Source: Coriaria nepalensis (lineage: Eukaryota; Streptophyta; Magnoliopsida; Cucurbitales; Coriariaceae). From it: 64,000 nucleotides of DNA. The position numbers and the translations under genes are program-made. Positions within the stretch are counted from its first letter, which is position 1; each line of letters starts with the position of its first letter. The notes beneath the pieces were generated by a model. That model was given only the letters and a program-made list of their open reading frames with translations. It made no database searches and was not told the origin of the DNA. Positions 49,492 through 61,618 of the stretch are shown piece by piece. The DNA is taken from the NCBI GenBank assembly GCA_027186245.1, contig CP114492.1, positions 7,840,501 to 7,904,500 of the forward strand, in the 5' to 3' direction.

Positions 49492-52045
49492 ATGGGGGTT
49501 TTAGATTTATTTGTAATAGCTTCTATGCCGATCTTGAAAGTTCTATTGTTGACTGCAATTGGCCTCTCTCTTGCCTTAGATGGTGTTGATATCTTGGGCG
49601 AAGAGACAAGAAAAAGAATGAATAAGGTTTATTTATTTAAATAATTTAAATTTGTATAAATAATGTCCAATTAAGTTACATATTGATGTTTTTGACATGA
49701 TCAGGTTGTGTTTTATGTGCTCAATCCACCGTTGGTGGGTACCAATCTGGCTCAAACCATCACTTTTCAAAGCTTGCTTTCGCTGTAAGTATATATTGAT
49801 TCTTACAATGAATGTTCTTAGGTTGTTATTATTACTATTATTTTTCAATGTTGTTATTTCATGTGTGAAGGTGGTTCATGCCTGTAAATATACTTCTAAC
49901 CTTTATAGTCGGATCGGCTCTTGGATGGATACTTATAAAAATAGCTAGACCTCCTAAACGCCTCAACGGCCTCGTTTTGGGATGTTGCGCTGCAGGTATG
50001 ATACGATCTCGAACATACATACCGCACTCGTATCGGATCCGGAAATAGTTATCACTAGTTACAGAGCAGCTTAAATATAATAAATGATAAGTAGTCATTA
50101 ATAATGTTTGTGGGTTATAATATAATGTAATAATTAACAAATGATTGAATAACTAAAATTGGTTTTACATGCTCTTAATTACTTGTTTCAATTCTATGTT
50201 ATTTCTTGATTGACAAGTCAAGTTAGGTTATTCGAAATTTTCTAAATGTATCGAGCGAGCGAGCTTATGAGTCCGTTTCAAGACATCATAGTTCTGACAA
50301 TTCCGACTTAGAGCTTATCTGGGAGTGTCTTTTTTTTTTTTTTTTTTTTTTAATTTTAAATTTCCTTTGAAAATGGTATAAAATGAACAGGGAACTTAGG
50401 GAATCTACCACTCATAATAATCCCAGCTGTATGTAAAGAGAAGGGAAGTCCATTTGGGGCAGCTGATGCTTGCAATACCTTGGGAATGGGCTATGTTTCA
50501 CTTTCTATGGCGGTAACAATTCTGAGCTTCTAATTCTACATGTTTCATAAAGTACATATTTATATATATTTATCTTTATATTTTATTTTAATTTAACGGT
50601 TGAGATTAAAAATATTTTTTATTTTTGCTTAATTTATAGATTAATTATAAGAGAATTTAATTTAATTTTTTTTTTAGTCAACTACATTAAATCTGGTTTT
50701 CAACCGAACATTACCCAAACTTCGATTTCGCATGTCAAACTGAATTTTAGTTCTAAACTTCCGTTTCGAAATTTGTATTTTGACGGAAAAATAAATAATA
50801 AATAAATAAATGCGGGGGACAAAACGGTGCGTTTCGTCTGAAGGTGATTCTCAAAACATTTTTCTCTTTTCCTGCCGGGCAGATAGGAGCTGTTATCTTG
50901 TGGTCTTACGTTTTCAATATCGTACGCGTCGGTTCCTCAACTCAAGACGATGATTCGACGAGGGAAATCATAGGTACTTGCTATGGAGGAGGTGGAAAAG
51001 CGCCGGACCTGCTTCCTGAGAATAGCTCGGAAGAACCACTTCTTTTAGAAGTTGAAGAAGAAGAAAAAGAAGAAGACGATGATAAGGTTTTTTTGTTTTT
51101 GTTTGCCTTTCGGGTTGAAATTTTTCGAAAACTGATAGTATTGATCTGTTTGGCTTGATACGATCGTCGATTAATCAATGGCAGGTTCCGATCTTATGCA
51201 AGATAAAGCTCTGTTTGACAGATTTTTTTCGGAGGATGAATCTGAAGGCTCTGTTTTCTCCTTCGACTACTGGAGCTGTAATCATCATCACTCAGCCACT
51301 CTTAGTTTTTGATTTATTCTTAACTAATTTTTGTTGATCAACTGTTTGACATAAATACTAAAATGAAAGTTTGGAAAAAAAAAATGTTGAAGTGTAGGTG
51401 GTTGGATTCGTTATTGGTGTAATACCTCAAATACGGAACTTGATGATAGGTGATACTGCTCCTCTTCACGTTCTTGAAGACTCGGCGTCTCTGCTCGGGT
51501 ATGAATTATACATGAATTCAACATCTATAATGGCTTGGTTCTTACTTTTCAGTAGAGCAGTCTCGTGATTAGCCTATCTCGCACTACTGAACTCTTATCT
51601 GTTTGCCTGAGAGAAAGTTTCATGCTTTATTGACTAGTCTTTTGTATAATTGCCAGCGATGCAGCCATCCCAACTGTGACTCTGATACTGGGTGGAAACC
51701 TTCTTAAAGGTGATTAAGATAATTCTTCCATAAGTTATGCTTTTCATTGATGTATGGAGGAAAAATCTTTAGTGGTTTTTGTTTTTTGTTTTTTGAAATG
51801 TTGTGGATTCAGGCTTAAAAGGAAAAGGTGTTCAACCCTCTATTCTCATAGGGATCGTAGCCGTTCGATACATCTTCTTACCGCTCTTGGGCATTGTGAT
51901 TGTTAGAGGTGCCCTCCATTTTGGTCTTGTTCACTCCGATCCATTATATCTGTTTGTTCTTCTGCTGCAATATGCTCTTCCTCCTGCCATGAACATAGGT
52001 ATATGATGCACACACACACACACACACGCACACGCACACACACAC

Positions 52046-52077
<32 letters not shown>

Positions 52078-52238
52078 GTGAAGTAATGTTTGCATTATGA
52101 TTTCATGTAGGCACTATTACACAGCTCTTTGGGGCAGGAGAGAGCGAATGCTCGGTTATCATGCTGTGGACTTATGCTCTGGCCTCAGTTGCTCTCACGC
52201 TTTGGTGCACTTTCTTCTTGTGGCTTGTCGCTTCATAA
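49492..52238 (+). CDS. PIN-LIKES (PILS) auxin efflux carrier family protein
   Basis: ER-membrane carrier of the PILS family, which controls intracellular auxin by sequestering it in the endoplasmic reticulum. Ten exons: 49492-49626, 49705-49784, 49871-49995, 50391-50512, 50883-51086, 51185-51277, 51398-51498, 51657-51709, 51813-51998, 52111-52238, in phase, 408 residues. Two hydrophobic blocks of about five helices flank a short hydrophilic loop (about residues 172-235) with an acidic stretch EVEEEEKEEDDD. Family marks are MNKVVFYVLNPPL, LWFMPVN, GCCAAGNLGNLPLIIIPA, the CNTLGMGYVSLSMA helix, and ILGGNLLKG. The ALPPAMNIGTITQLFGAGE near the end is the conserved helix before the last hairpin. 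The short loop separates it from long-loop PIN carriers. The start is the first ATG, directly after a purine-rich leader. Confidence 0.94.
52009..52078. repeat. Compound (CA)n-(TA)n-(GA)n microsatellite in the last PILS intron
   Basis: CA repeats (with a few CG steps) pass into TA and then GA repeats, covering most of the 112-bp intron between exons 9 and 10. Confidence 0.9.
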
Positions 52239-52845
52239 CTTCACTCTCTCTATATCTCTTTATTCACTCCATTCAAGTTATGGGAATCTTCTCTCATGAA
52301 GAGGAAGAATCTCAGTTCGGACCGGTGGCAAGCAGCAGCTCCAGGAATTACTTAACCGGTGCAGGTCAAGCCATACCCAAGAATAATTTATCTACCCGAT
52401 AGAATAAGGAACTCTACAATTATAATAGATAAGTTTTCAATCCATAACAATTTTAAAATGCGTAATATAAGATAAGATTCTTGTCATTTAATAATTTGAA
52501 ATAAAAGACCAATGTTTCTTCTACAATTTTGGGTTTTGGACTAAATTGTGCACATTCCTTTGCCAAGTGAAGAGTCTATTGCTACTTCAATAGGCAAATT
52601 GGAAAAAATGCAATGAAATGGTAAAAAAATATACCTAAAATATTAGTTGGTTTTGCAGTGAAAAAAAAAAACCATGTCGTTTTCTATAGGTTATGACGGA
52701 TGATAATAATTTCCTATGTAATAAAATAAATTAATAGGTTTCTTATAAGCCAAGAAATATACAAAAGGCCCTATTTGTTCCCTGTCTAACTAAAGAGACA
52801 TCATACATAGATGTAATTAAATTAGAAACTGTAAATAATAATAGA
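52239..52845. other. 3' region between convergent PILS and DGAT2
   Basis: Contains the 3' UTRs of the two genes, about 600 bp apart. AT-rich; no ORF beyond an extension of the PILS frame that I reject. Confidence 0.5.
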
Positions 52846-55516
52846 TCAAAGAACTTTTAACTGCAGATCCTCAAACCCAAATTGTGCTCTGTGCCTCTCG
52901 AATAGGTCTTTGAGTGATTCGACAAACTGACCATGTATGTAGAGCACCTGAAAAAACAACAACAACAATTTGTAATTATAGATCATATAATATTTGTAGA
53001 TCGTGAGTAATTTATATATTTATTTGTTTTCCATTTCCTACCGATTTACAGCCCGTGTTAAAATGCAAACATAAGAAATTCATGACGAGAAAACTTGTTA
53101 ATTGAGAAGAATCACTTATAGCATGAGGCTTATATGCTAAGAAACAATCAGGTGTTCTCAAAGTCCTTCAGTCTTAGACAGATATAAGTAAAACATCCTA
53201 TCATCAGACCAGATGTTGAAGTCAATGACGTGACATAAAATACCTCTTCTGTGGTTGGTTGTGGATTTCTCTTGACTTCGATGGGTTTACCCACTACGAC
53301 GTGCATGGGACGTCTATAAGGTAAAGGAGACCTGTAAAAAGAAGCAGAAAACATTTCACCATATAATGTCCTAACTTCTACGAGTGAAATGTCAAGGAAT
53401 ATAAGGATGTCTCAAGGAAAATCTATACGTACCCGAGAACTCCCCAGAAAAGGACTGGAGCGAATCTGATTAGTCGAGCAAATCGCAGAATAAACCCCCC
53501 ACCTGGCCTCCACCACGTATAGACACTTGACTGTTGCACAATCAGCGAAAAAAAAAACTGAGTTATTTTCATAGAATCCAAGAAACCAATGACTTCCAGA
53601 AATCAACATGAAAGGCTGCGCAAAAATAACAGCCAGTCAGTGGACTTATTACTTGCATTCATAGTCATAGGTATAGTGTGTCCAAAGCTACTAAACATAC
53701 AGATTAATTATTGACAAATCAATAACTAAACAGCAAATATCATCAAATACCTGACCGAAGCAGAAAACTGGAACCAATGGTATGCCCTTTTCGATGGCTA
53801 TGCGTACAAATCCTCTTCTGGTCTTAAGGAATGCAATCTACAAAACAGAGGATAATTTGAAAAAACAAATAGTAGTGAAAGAGCAGTCCTAGTCCGTTCT
53901 TTACACATAGCAAGCATTTCTTACTCCAATGAGTTTCTGCAAGAGTGCAAACTATTAGAGAAACCCAGAGAAAGATTTTCAGTTAAGCATTCTCGAAAAT
54001 AAGCATAACTGTCAAGATTGGATTGTTCCATTTCAAATGCTAGAAAGTCCAATTGGCCAGACAATACAAAGAGACCAGAAACATCATATGCAATAAATAA
54101 ACCACACCTGCCCCATGGTGTTATAGACTGATGGAAACTCAACTTAAGTGAGTTCCTCACACTAGATTTGACATTTTGAAATGTCATTAGCTTGTTACAT
54201 ATTACATCATTCCTCCAAAGTATTGAAAATGAAGTAATCAATTCCTAGCAGCACTCCAGTGGCTGAAGATACCACCAGACCACAAATAAAAAATAATGTA
54301 GAAAGTGAGGACAAGTCAGGGAAGGAGGAAAAAACCTCAGAACCTCGCTCCATATGAAATGTCTCTTGTACTCCACCAGGAACAATGATGCAACTATAAC
54401 CAGCCTCTAAGAGGGAGACAAAATTTTTCCTCGATGCTGGAGCTAGACCCAACCATGTCCATATATGCCTCAGGAATGGTGTATAAAACACCTAATATAT
54501 ATATATACTCACACATACACATATACAAACAAGGTTGAACATTACAGAAGGTAGAGAGAACAATTCACTGATATTTCCAGAACAGAGTGAAGAAAGTCTT
54601 ACCGCGGTACTAGCAAGGACCTTTATTTTAGGGAGAGGCATGAAACCAGTAAGGTCGGCAAGTGCAACTAGCCCAATTGGCAAAACCGAATGTGGCTCGT
54701 AACCAAAAACTGCACGAGGATGTTAAGCATTACCACAGAGATGATCAAGGAAAACTACACTACATTTCCATTCCTATACAATTTATGTGCGTAATTTATC
54801 CCATATCAAATTTTTGTCATTAAATTTTTATGATGGCTTCGTTTATCTCACTCTATCATTAAGTCGAGAACTTTGATAAATATATCATGCACGACAACAG
54901 CATGTTCAAATTAAGATAATATCCTTGTTTAAGTTGAACACTAACATGAGGTGAGTATAACTAACCATAAGCACGATCGGGATCGAAGGCATCAATATCT
55001 TCAACATGTAAATTAAGTGGAAAATAGCTGCAAACATGCTTACATATGTACCTAAATGAATCATATGTACAAAATGATAGCATGATAAGAATCAGGTACA
55101 AAACAAAAACAAAAACAAAAACTGGAGGGGGGAAAACAAAGGAGACAGTACCTGGATAATCTGCGACCTGTTTTACTCTTTTCATCAATAGGAAGGAACA
55201 TAAAGACTAACATAGCCCCTAAAACCCTGAAAAAAAAAGAAAAAAAGAAGTTCAAGCAACAATCATGACTATACCAGCATCTCGATATCAATAATTCAAG
55301 GAGAGAGGGAGGGAGAGAGAGAGAGAGAGAACATTACAGAAGAGCTTTGGAAAGAGGAAGAAAGAGGATAGAGAAGACGACCAAAGCGATGTTGAAATGA
55401 ATAGTTCCGAGCCATATCCCTAGCGCAACGATCGTATGTAAAATCCCCAATCTGGACTCCGATCCCACTCTTCCGTAGAAAACCTTCTCCTTCTTCTTCC
55501 CCGTTTCTCCCGCCAT
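52846..55516 (-). CDS. Diacylglycerol O-acyltransferase 2 (DGAT2)
   Basis: ER enzyme that acylates diacylglycerol to triacylglycerol, the last step of oil synthesis. Nine exons: 55338-55516, 55152-55226, 54966-55051, 54603-54709, 54336-54491, 53751-53837, 53433-53530, 53244-53331, 52846-52947, in phase, 325 residues. A hydrophobic hairpin spans about 24-75 ([26 protein letters not shown]). The YFP motif is at 94-96 and the plant form of the catalytic HPHG motif, EPHS, at 118-121. [15 protein letters not shown] (187-201), [23 protein letters not shown] and [13 protein letters not shown] follow. His120 is the expected catalytic residue. Plant DGAT2 proteins are of this length and use EPHS. The start is the first ATG giving MAGETGKKK. 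The (GA)n run in intron 1 lies directly after the first donor. Confidence 0.95.
55302..55330. repeat. (GA)n microsatellite in DGAT2 intron 1
   Basis: GAGA repeats (CT in the transcript sense) begin eight bases after the donor of exon 1. Confidence 0.85.
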
Positions 55517-56600
55517 TACTAATCCAAAAGAACAAGAAAGTCTCAAACGGTGTGTTGACTTTCTCACTTTCTCATTCGTCTAGATCATCGTTCTCCACTA
55601 GATTTAACCTCTTCTTCCACCAAATCCACCCAAATTTATAAATAAATAATTTATGATATTCCCAAGCTTGAGTAATAATGGAGGTCACACCGCCTCCGCC
55701 CACTCTTCTTCTCGGTAGATTCTAGTCTCATCTACTCTTACACGCATATTAATTCTGTTTCCAACTTTTTTTTTTTTTTTAAATATATAATTAGATGTTA
55801 CTTAAGAGATCTTGTCCAATTAATTATTATTTTAATTTAGGAATGATAATATGATTATGTCGTACTCTTAAGGTGTGACAAAAATATAGGGCCCATTTTT
55901 CTCGAAATAAACTTATAAAATTTCACTAATTTTAGTATATATATATATATTATAATTTTAATAAATTAATAATTTTATTTAAATAATATTTTAATTTAAA
56001 AATAATATATTAAATTAATAAAATTTTATATTTTTAAAATTTTATGTAAATTTTATATAATATATAAATTAATAATTTTTTTAAATATAATATTTATAGT
56101 TTAACTAAAAATAATTTAATTATTAATTTTTTTTAAAAATTGACATAAATTTTGGAACCTTTACTCCGATCCTGATCTACCTCTAAACACTCTCTTCCCT
56201 GACGATTCCTCCTTCTCCCTCACTGTCTTTATCTTTAGCTCTGTCTCCATCTCTGTCTTTGCCGCCATTATTATCTTCTTTTATTAATCGCCATTTCCAC
56301 TCGTTTGAATCTCGATTCAAAAATCATCAAACAATTCTAAATTAATAATAAAAATAGGAATCTCAAAACTTGTGAAATTTTACCCTCTTCAGCGAATCAA
56401 CGGAGGTCATGTCTTTTACATGCAGCCATGCTTCGGTGAAAAGGATTTGATGAAAAACTAGTTTAAAACCTTAGGGTGAAGGAGACACCTACATTAAGAT
56501 AGCTATATACAAGGAAACCAAAGTAATAGGAAACATGTACAGATCCCATGAGAGAGGGAGAGAATCAAGGAGGATTATTCTCATTCTAAACACCCGTGTA
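55517..56600. other. DGAT2 promoter, AT-rich DNA and a CT-rich segment
   Basis: 55517-55760 is the DGAT2 leader and promoter. 55930-56150 is almost pure A/T. 56160-56290 is CT-rich and opens a 35-codon minus-strand ORF (56161-56268) starting MAAKTEMETELK and rich in Lys, Glu and Arg; I do not recognise it. The rest up to 56600 may be LTR sequence of the copia remnant. Confidence 0.45.
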
Positions 56601-58065
56601 AGCTAAGTGTGAAATTAGTCGAAACGCGAAGCTTGGAACGAAAAAAAAGAGTAAAGTGGGCGAGAGATACTCTTGATGAAAATGTCATCAACTTGAAGGG
56701 CAGAGGTGAGTAGTTAGGGTGCCGACAATAACAAGTTCCTAAATAAAGTGATCATAATCAAAATCAATGTGTTTGGCATGTTTGTTGGAGCGGGGTTCGA
56801 GCTAAGAAAGATAACACTTTTATTATCATAGAGAAGAATTGGCTTGTGAGAAAGGGTAACATGAAGGTCTCGAAGCAAATGACAAAGGAAAAAAACTTTA
56901 GTGGTAGAAAAAGCAAGACCACGACATTCAGATTCATATAAAAAAAACGAGGATCAGCATAACCCAACAGTTTCCCCATCTATACATCCTCACAAAGATA
57001 TCCAATAAGAAAAGCATTATTTATGTCAAGTTGATGTAAGGACCAACAATTCGTAATAGAAAGTGAGAGGATTACGTGAATAGTGGCAACCTTGACAACA
57101 TGTCTAAAAGTGTCGGTTAAATCAAGACCCGTAATTTAAGTGAATTCCTTGTCAACCAAACGAGCCTTGTAACGATCCACCATTCCATTGGAAAGATATT
57201 TTGTTCGAAATACCCATTTAGAACCAATTATATTGGTGTGCAATGGACGAGGGATAAGATCCCATGTCTTATTAGATTGAAGATCCCGAATTTTATCATC
57301 CATGGTAGCAAGCCAATCCAGACTTTTTGTTGTCGACTTAAAACCTTTGGACTAGGAATGAGAAAGTAAGGAATGAAGAAGCCTGAAGAATGAACGGTGG
57401 TGAGCAAGGTTGGGTGATGTAACTTGAAGATGCCAAGATTTAGCATGAGTGATCATGGAATAGCTCGGGGTCGGAATGAGAGTTGAATAAGTAGTAGTAG
57501 TCATGTGGTCTGAAGGGAAATTTGTTGGCACATAAGCATTCACATGGTTTGGAGCACGTGTTGCATTGCGTTGGATCAGAATGTGCAAGGGCTTCTTGAT
57601 GGACCGAAGAAGTGGAGGAAGTAGGTAGGCCCACATAAGAAGTAGAGAAAGTAGAAGGATAACTTGGGCATGCATTAGAAAGGGAAGCGGAGCCCACATT
57701 AGGTGTTATAGGCTGGCGCACGTCAAACCCGGGGCATTGTTTGTAGCAGACCCAGTGACCCGATTCGAATGTGATACCGGGTCTGGGGAGCTACAATGTG
57801 CAGAAGTAGAGTTAGAAGGATTGTGCTAAAAAAAAGTTTAGTCCAACAGCGAGAGTGATCGAGTTGTGGCAGTAGTGTAAAAAGGAAAATATCCTTCATT
57901 GAATTGGGCATGATGAGTAACATTGGTTCGAGAAGAAGCCATATCAAGGCAACGAAACCTTTGTAAGTCGTGTTATAACAAAGAAAGATGTACAGAACAC
58001 TTCGTAATGAGAACTTCGTAGACATGTGACTACAAAATATCTTCACATCAACGTCTATCTTTTGT
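56600..58065 (-). mobile_element. Decayed, internally deleted Ty1-copia retrotransposon
   Basis: Three parts of a copia polyprotein lie in order on the minus strand. The end of the integrase region is at about 58060-57860 (FLCYNTTYKGF followed in another frame by RCLDMASS). A low-complexity spacer follows. The start of reverse transcriptase is at about 57310-57000 (SNKTWDLIPRP, GSKWVFRTKY, VDRYKARLVDKEFT, LHQLDINNAFL). The end of RNase H is at about 56970-56650 (GYADP, CRGLAFSTTKV, LLYDNKSVIFLSSNP, LQVDDIFIK). At least two in-frame stops interrupt the RT part and frames change between blocks. RT jumps straight into the RNase H GYADP motif, so the centre of RT is deleted. I could not define LTRs or a target duplication. 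It is dead; coordinates are approximate. Confidence 0.8.
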
Positions 58066-58281
58066 TTCTAATGGATGCTGCAACAAATCAAATTTTAGCT
58101 TGTGTTTTATGTCTAAGGAAAATTCCATCCAATCCAACATGAAAGTTTGATAGATGGATTCCAAAAAGCCCTCGTAAGTAGAACCAGTTTAGAGAGCAAT
58201 TGCAAATAATATCGTTATGTATTTTGTTTCGGTCAACGCACTTGTGACTTTAACCTTAGTACTTGACCGAGAGAGAGTTTG

Positions 58282-58318
<37 letters not shown>

Positions 58319-59102
58319 GTTTTATTATGTTATGTATATATTTTTGTGTGTAACATGTTTGAACTTTGTATCGCTTCTTAGTGTACTCAATGTCCTGTTG
58401 ACTTTCTTTAACCAACTACATTTATTTTATACAGTAATCATTGGATAGTATCCATCAGATAAATTTAAATAATTGCTTAAGTTATTTAGTTAAAAATAAA
58501 TAAAAAAAAAGTACAAGTCAAAGTCAAAGAGAAGTAACCGTTGAATAACTGCTTAAGTTACTCCTAACAAATTTGATTGCCTATTGGTACTAACTACGGA
58601 GCATATGTTGACCAATAATGGTTAATACAACCTATCTAATTTACTATTTATTATTATTATTTTAAAAAAAAAATAAAGTTGAGAGGGAAAAAAAAAATTA
58701 TTACATGAAAAATGACATATTTTGCCACAAATTAAGACGGTTCCATTAAGACATAAATATTTGTCAGTTAGTTGACGTAGGCTGTTCCATTTAGAAACTT
58801 ATTACAATTTTATCAATTATATTATTTAATAACTTTTTCAGCGTATTATTATACATAGGACGGCTCCCTTTATTTCCAACGCGTGACATAATACTATTTT
58901 TTTTTAATTTCCAAATTCCAATGCGAAATTTCCTAGCTATAACCTTCCAAATTACGATCTGCATTCTGATTGGACCAAATTAAACAAATAGGAAAAAGAA
59001 AAAAGAAAAGAAAAGAAAAGAAAGTCTGTGCCTCTCTTTCAAAACTCAAAACTGGCGTCAAGACTCAAAGTTTCAAACTGATCTCTGTTCGTGGTCGATG
59101 AA
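58066..59102. promoter_or_regulatory. Upstream region of the lectin receptor kinase
   Basis: A (TTA)n microsatellite lies at about 58282-58319. W-box-type TTGAC cores occur near 58262 (direct) and 58514-58527 (two in the opposite sense, as AAGTCAAAGTCAAAG), with TTGACC at 58607-58612. The rest is AT-rich to about 58900. A purine-rich stretch (58989-59030) precedes the probable leader. Confidence 0.5.
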
Positions 59103-59133
59103 ATGGGTGTACAACCGAAACTTGGAAAAATGA
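59098..59133 (+). promoter_or_regulatory. Upstream ORF overlapping the lectin kinase start codons
   Basis: The first ATG (59098-59100) opens an 11-codon frame in +1 relative to the receptor, ending with TGA at 59131-59133. It overlaps the in-frame ATG at 59103 and touches the second in-frame ATG (59130-59132) as ATGA. That second Met is the one directly before the signal peptide. Use in translation is inference. Confidence 0.5.
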
Positions 59134-61618
59134 ATTCCATTGCGCCGACGCAACTGCTCCTTCTGCTTCTTCTCACCGCCATATCCACCGCCGCGTACGC
59201 CTACGAAACAGTCAGCTATACCTTCGGGCCTTTCAACGCCTCCGATTACCAGACCTTCGAAGTCATACAACCAGCTGTAATCAGCAATGGCGCGTTCCAA
59301 GTAACGCCAGATTCCGTCGGAAACTTCGATCTCACGAATCGTTCCGGCCGCGTATTGTACAAACATCCTTTCAATCTCTGGAGCGACGGATCGAATATCT
59401 CCTCCAACGGCAGCAGCAGCAGCAGTACTGTTGCTTCGTTTAACTCCTCCTTCCTCATCAATGTCTACCGCGTCAATAATACCGTTCCCGGCGAGGGCAT
59501 GGCCTTCATCATAGCGCCGGACACTCAGCTTCCTCCGGCAAGCGAAGGTCAATACCTCGGCCTCACCAACTCCACCACAGACGGAAAGCCGGAAAATCAC
59601 CTAATCGCAATCGAGCTCGATACTGTGAAGCAAGGTTTCGATCCTGACAACAATCACATGGGGCTAAACATTAACAGCATCCAATCTAATAAAACCGTTT
59701 CGTTATCGAAGTTCGGGATCGAGATCGCCCCCAACGGCACCGTGAAATACAATGTTTGGGTCCAGTACGACGGCGAAGGGAAGACTTTACAGGTATTCAT
59801 GGCGGAGGAAAACGAAACCCGGCCGTCAACGCCGGTTCTAACTGCAGATCTGAATATTCGAGATATAGTCAGTCAGAACTCCTACTTCGGCTTCGCGGCG
59901 TCGACGGGATCGTTAGTTGAGCTGAACTGCGTTTTGAGATGGAATCTGACGGTGGAGATTTTGCCTGGGAGTGGAAGCCGTTACAGCAGAGCTTTGAAAA
60001 TAGCTTTAGGCGTTGGGATTCCGTTGCTTGTTGTTGCGGTGATTTTAGCCGTCGTCATGGTTCGTAAACAGTACAAGAAACGGCGGTTACTACAGTCGAA
60101 CACGAGTATTTTAGGCACGTTGAAGAGTTTGCCTGGAACGCCCAGGGAATTCAGTTTCAGAGACTTGAAAAAGGCGACTAATAATTTCGACGAGAAGAAC
60201 AAGTTGGGGCAAGGAGGTTTTGGGGTGGTTTATAAGGGCGTTTTGCCGACGGATCATTTGGAAGTGGCGGTGAAGAAATTCTCGCGGGATAATCTGAAGG
60301 GTCAGGATGATTTCTTGGCCGAGCTCACTATTATCAACCGTCTCCGCCATAAACATCTCGTTCGACTAGTCGGTACGTTCTTCATTCTTTAACGACCTCC
60401 CTTGATTCCACATTAATTCTTTCGCTTCATTTGATTGATTGATTTTTCTTTTTTCTTTTTAATTTCACATAAAAACTATATCCTAAGAATACATTTGCTA
60501 TGTGACAATTTAAAAGTACAAAAATGAATACTAAAAGCTTACAAATATTGTTTTGATAATGTCACTAATGTAACAATTAATAAGTACCCCCAAAAAAAAA
60601 AAAGTGTCTTTCTCGGAAAAATTGAATTAAGAGGTAAGGACGAATCTTATCACATGTGATAGTCGTTACATATGCTACATTAACTGTATAATGATATGTA
60701 CTATCTCACATTTATTTATTATCGTATGAAAATCTTGACCAGAATATGAAAATATAAGTATTATTTTTTTATTATTATTATTATTATCATTTATGTAGTT
60801 ATGTTAATTTTTAAATAGGATGGTGTCACAAAAATGGAGTCCTTCTATTGGTCTACGATTACATGCCAAACGGGAGCTTGGACCACCACCTTTTCTCCGG
60901 CCCTGAAAAACAAACTCTACAATGGAACCTCCGCCACAAAATCATCAGCGGCGTCGCCTCCGCCCTGCACTATCTCCACAACGAGTACGATCAGAAGGTC
61001 GTGCACCGTGATCTAAAAGCGAGCAACATCATGCTTGACTCCAACTTCAACGCTCGCCTCGGCGACTTCGGCTTGGCTCGTGCCTTGGAGAACGAGAAGA
61101 CCTCTTACGCCGAGATCGAAGGCGTTCCTGGCACCATGGGATACATCGCGCCGGAATGCTTCCACACCGGTCGAGCCACTCGTGAATCCGACGTCTACGG
61201 CTTTGGAGCCGTCGTTCTCGAGCTTGTTTGCGGCCAACGGCCTTGGACGAAGATCGGCGACTTTCAATCTCTGGTGGATTGGGTGTGGTCGCTCCACCAT
61301 GAGGGGAGGCTTGTAGAGGCGGTTGATTCACGATTGGGAAGTGATTACGTGGTTGAAGAGGCGGAGAGGTTGTTGTTATTAGGATTAGCTTGTTCGCATC
61401 CGATTGCCGGTGATAGACCTAACTCGCAGGCGATTGTTCAGATCATTTCTGGATCCGTAGCTACGCCGATTGTTCCGCCATTTAAGCCATCTTTCGTTTG
61501 GCCTTCAATGCCGGATCCGGCACTTCTTGGCGGTCTGAGCAGCATGACTGTTTCCACTTCTACTTCGCAGTTCGGGTTTAGCCGTGAAAGCAATGGCGGC
61601 AGAGGGGGGCTACTATAG
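59103..61618 (+). CDS. L-type lectin-domain receptor kinase (S-clade-like)
   Basis: Plasma-membrane receptor with an extracellular legume-lectin domain and a cytosolic Ser/Thr kinase; the family acts in immunity, wounding (extracellular ATP or NAD sensing) and pollen. Two exons: 59103-60372 and 60819-61618, in phase, 689 residues (680 from Met10 at 59130). A signal peptide (LLLLLLLTAISTAAYAY) precedes a lectin domain of about residues 36-290 with many N-x-S/T sites. The transmembrane helix is at about 300-322 and is followed by KQYKKRRLL. Kinase motifs are intact: GQGGFG at 369-374, VAVKK with Lys391, HRDLKASN from 486, DFG at 506-508 and APE after it. HRD makes it an RD kinase. The single 446-bp intron splits the kinase between RLVG and WCHKNG; most L-type lectin kinases have none. 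PREFSFRDLKKATNNFD resembles the S.5 group, but I hold that assignment loosely. Confidence 0.92.

Noticed and set aside
49859..50140. Minus-strand ORF of 93 codons over the PILS gene
   Set aside because: It overlaps a confirmed PILS exon on the other strand and shows no domain.
52097..52402. Extended ORF at the PILS 3' end
   Set aside because: The true frame of the last exon stops at 52238; this ORF is a different frame of the same exon.
61013..61331. ORFs on both strands within the kinase exon
   Set aside because: They are shadow frames of a GC-rich exon; only the kinase frame shows conserved motifs.
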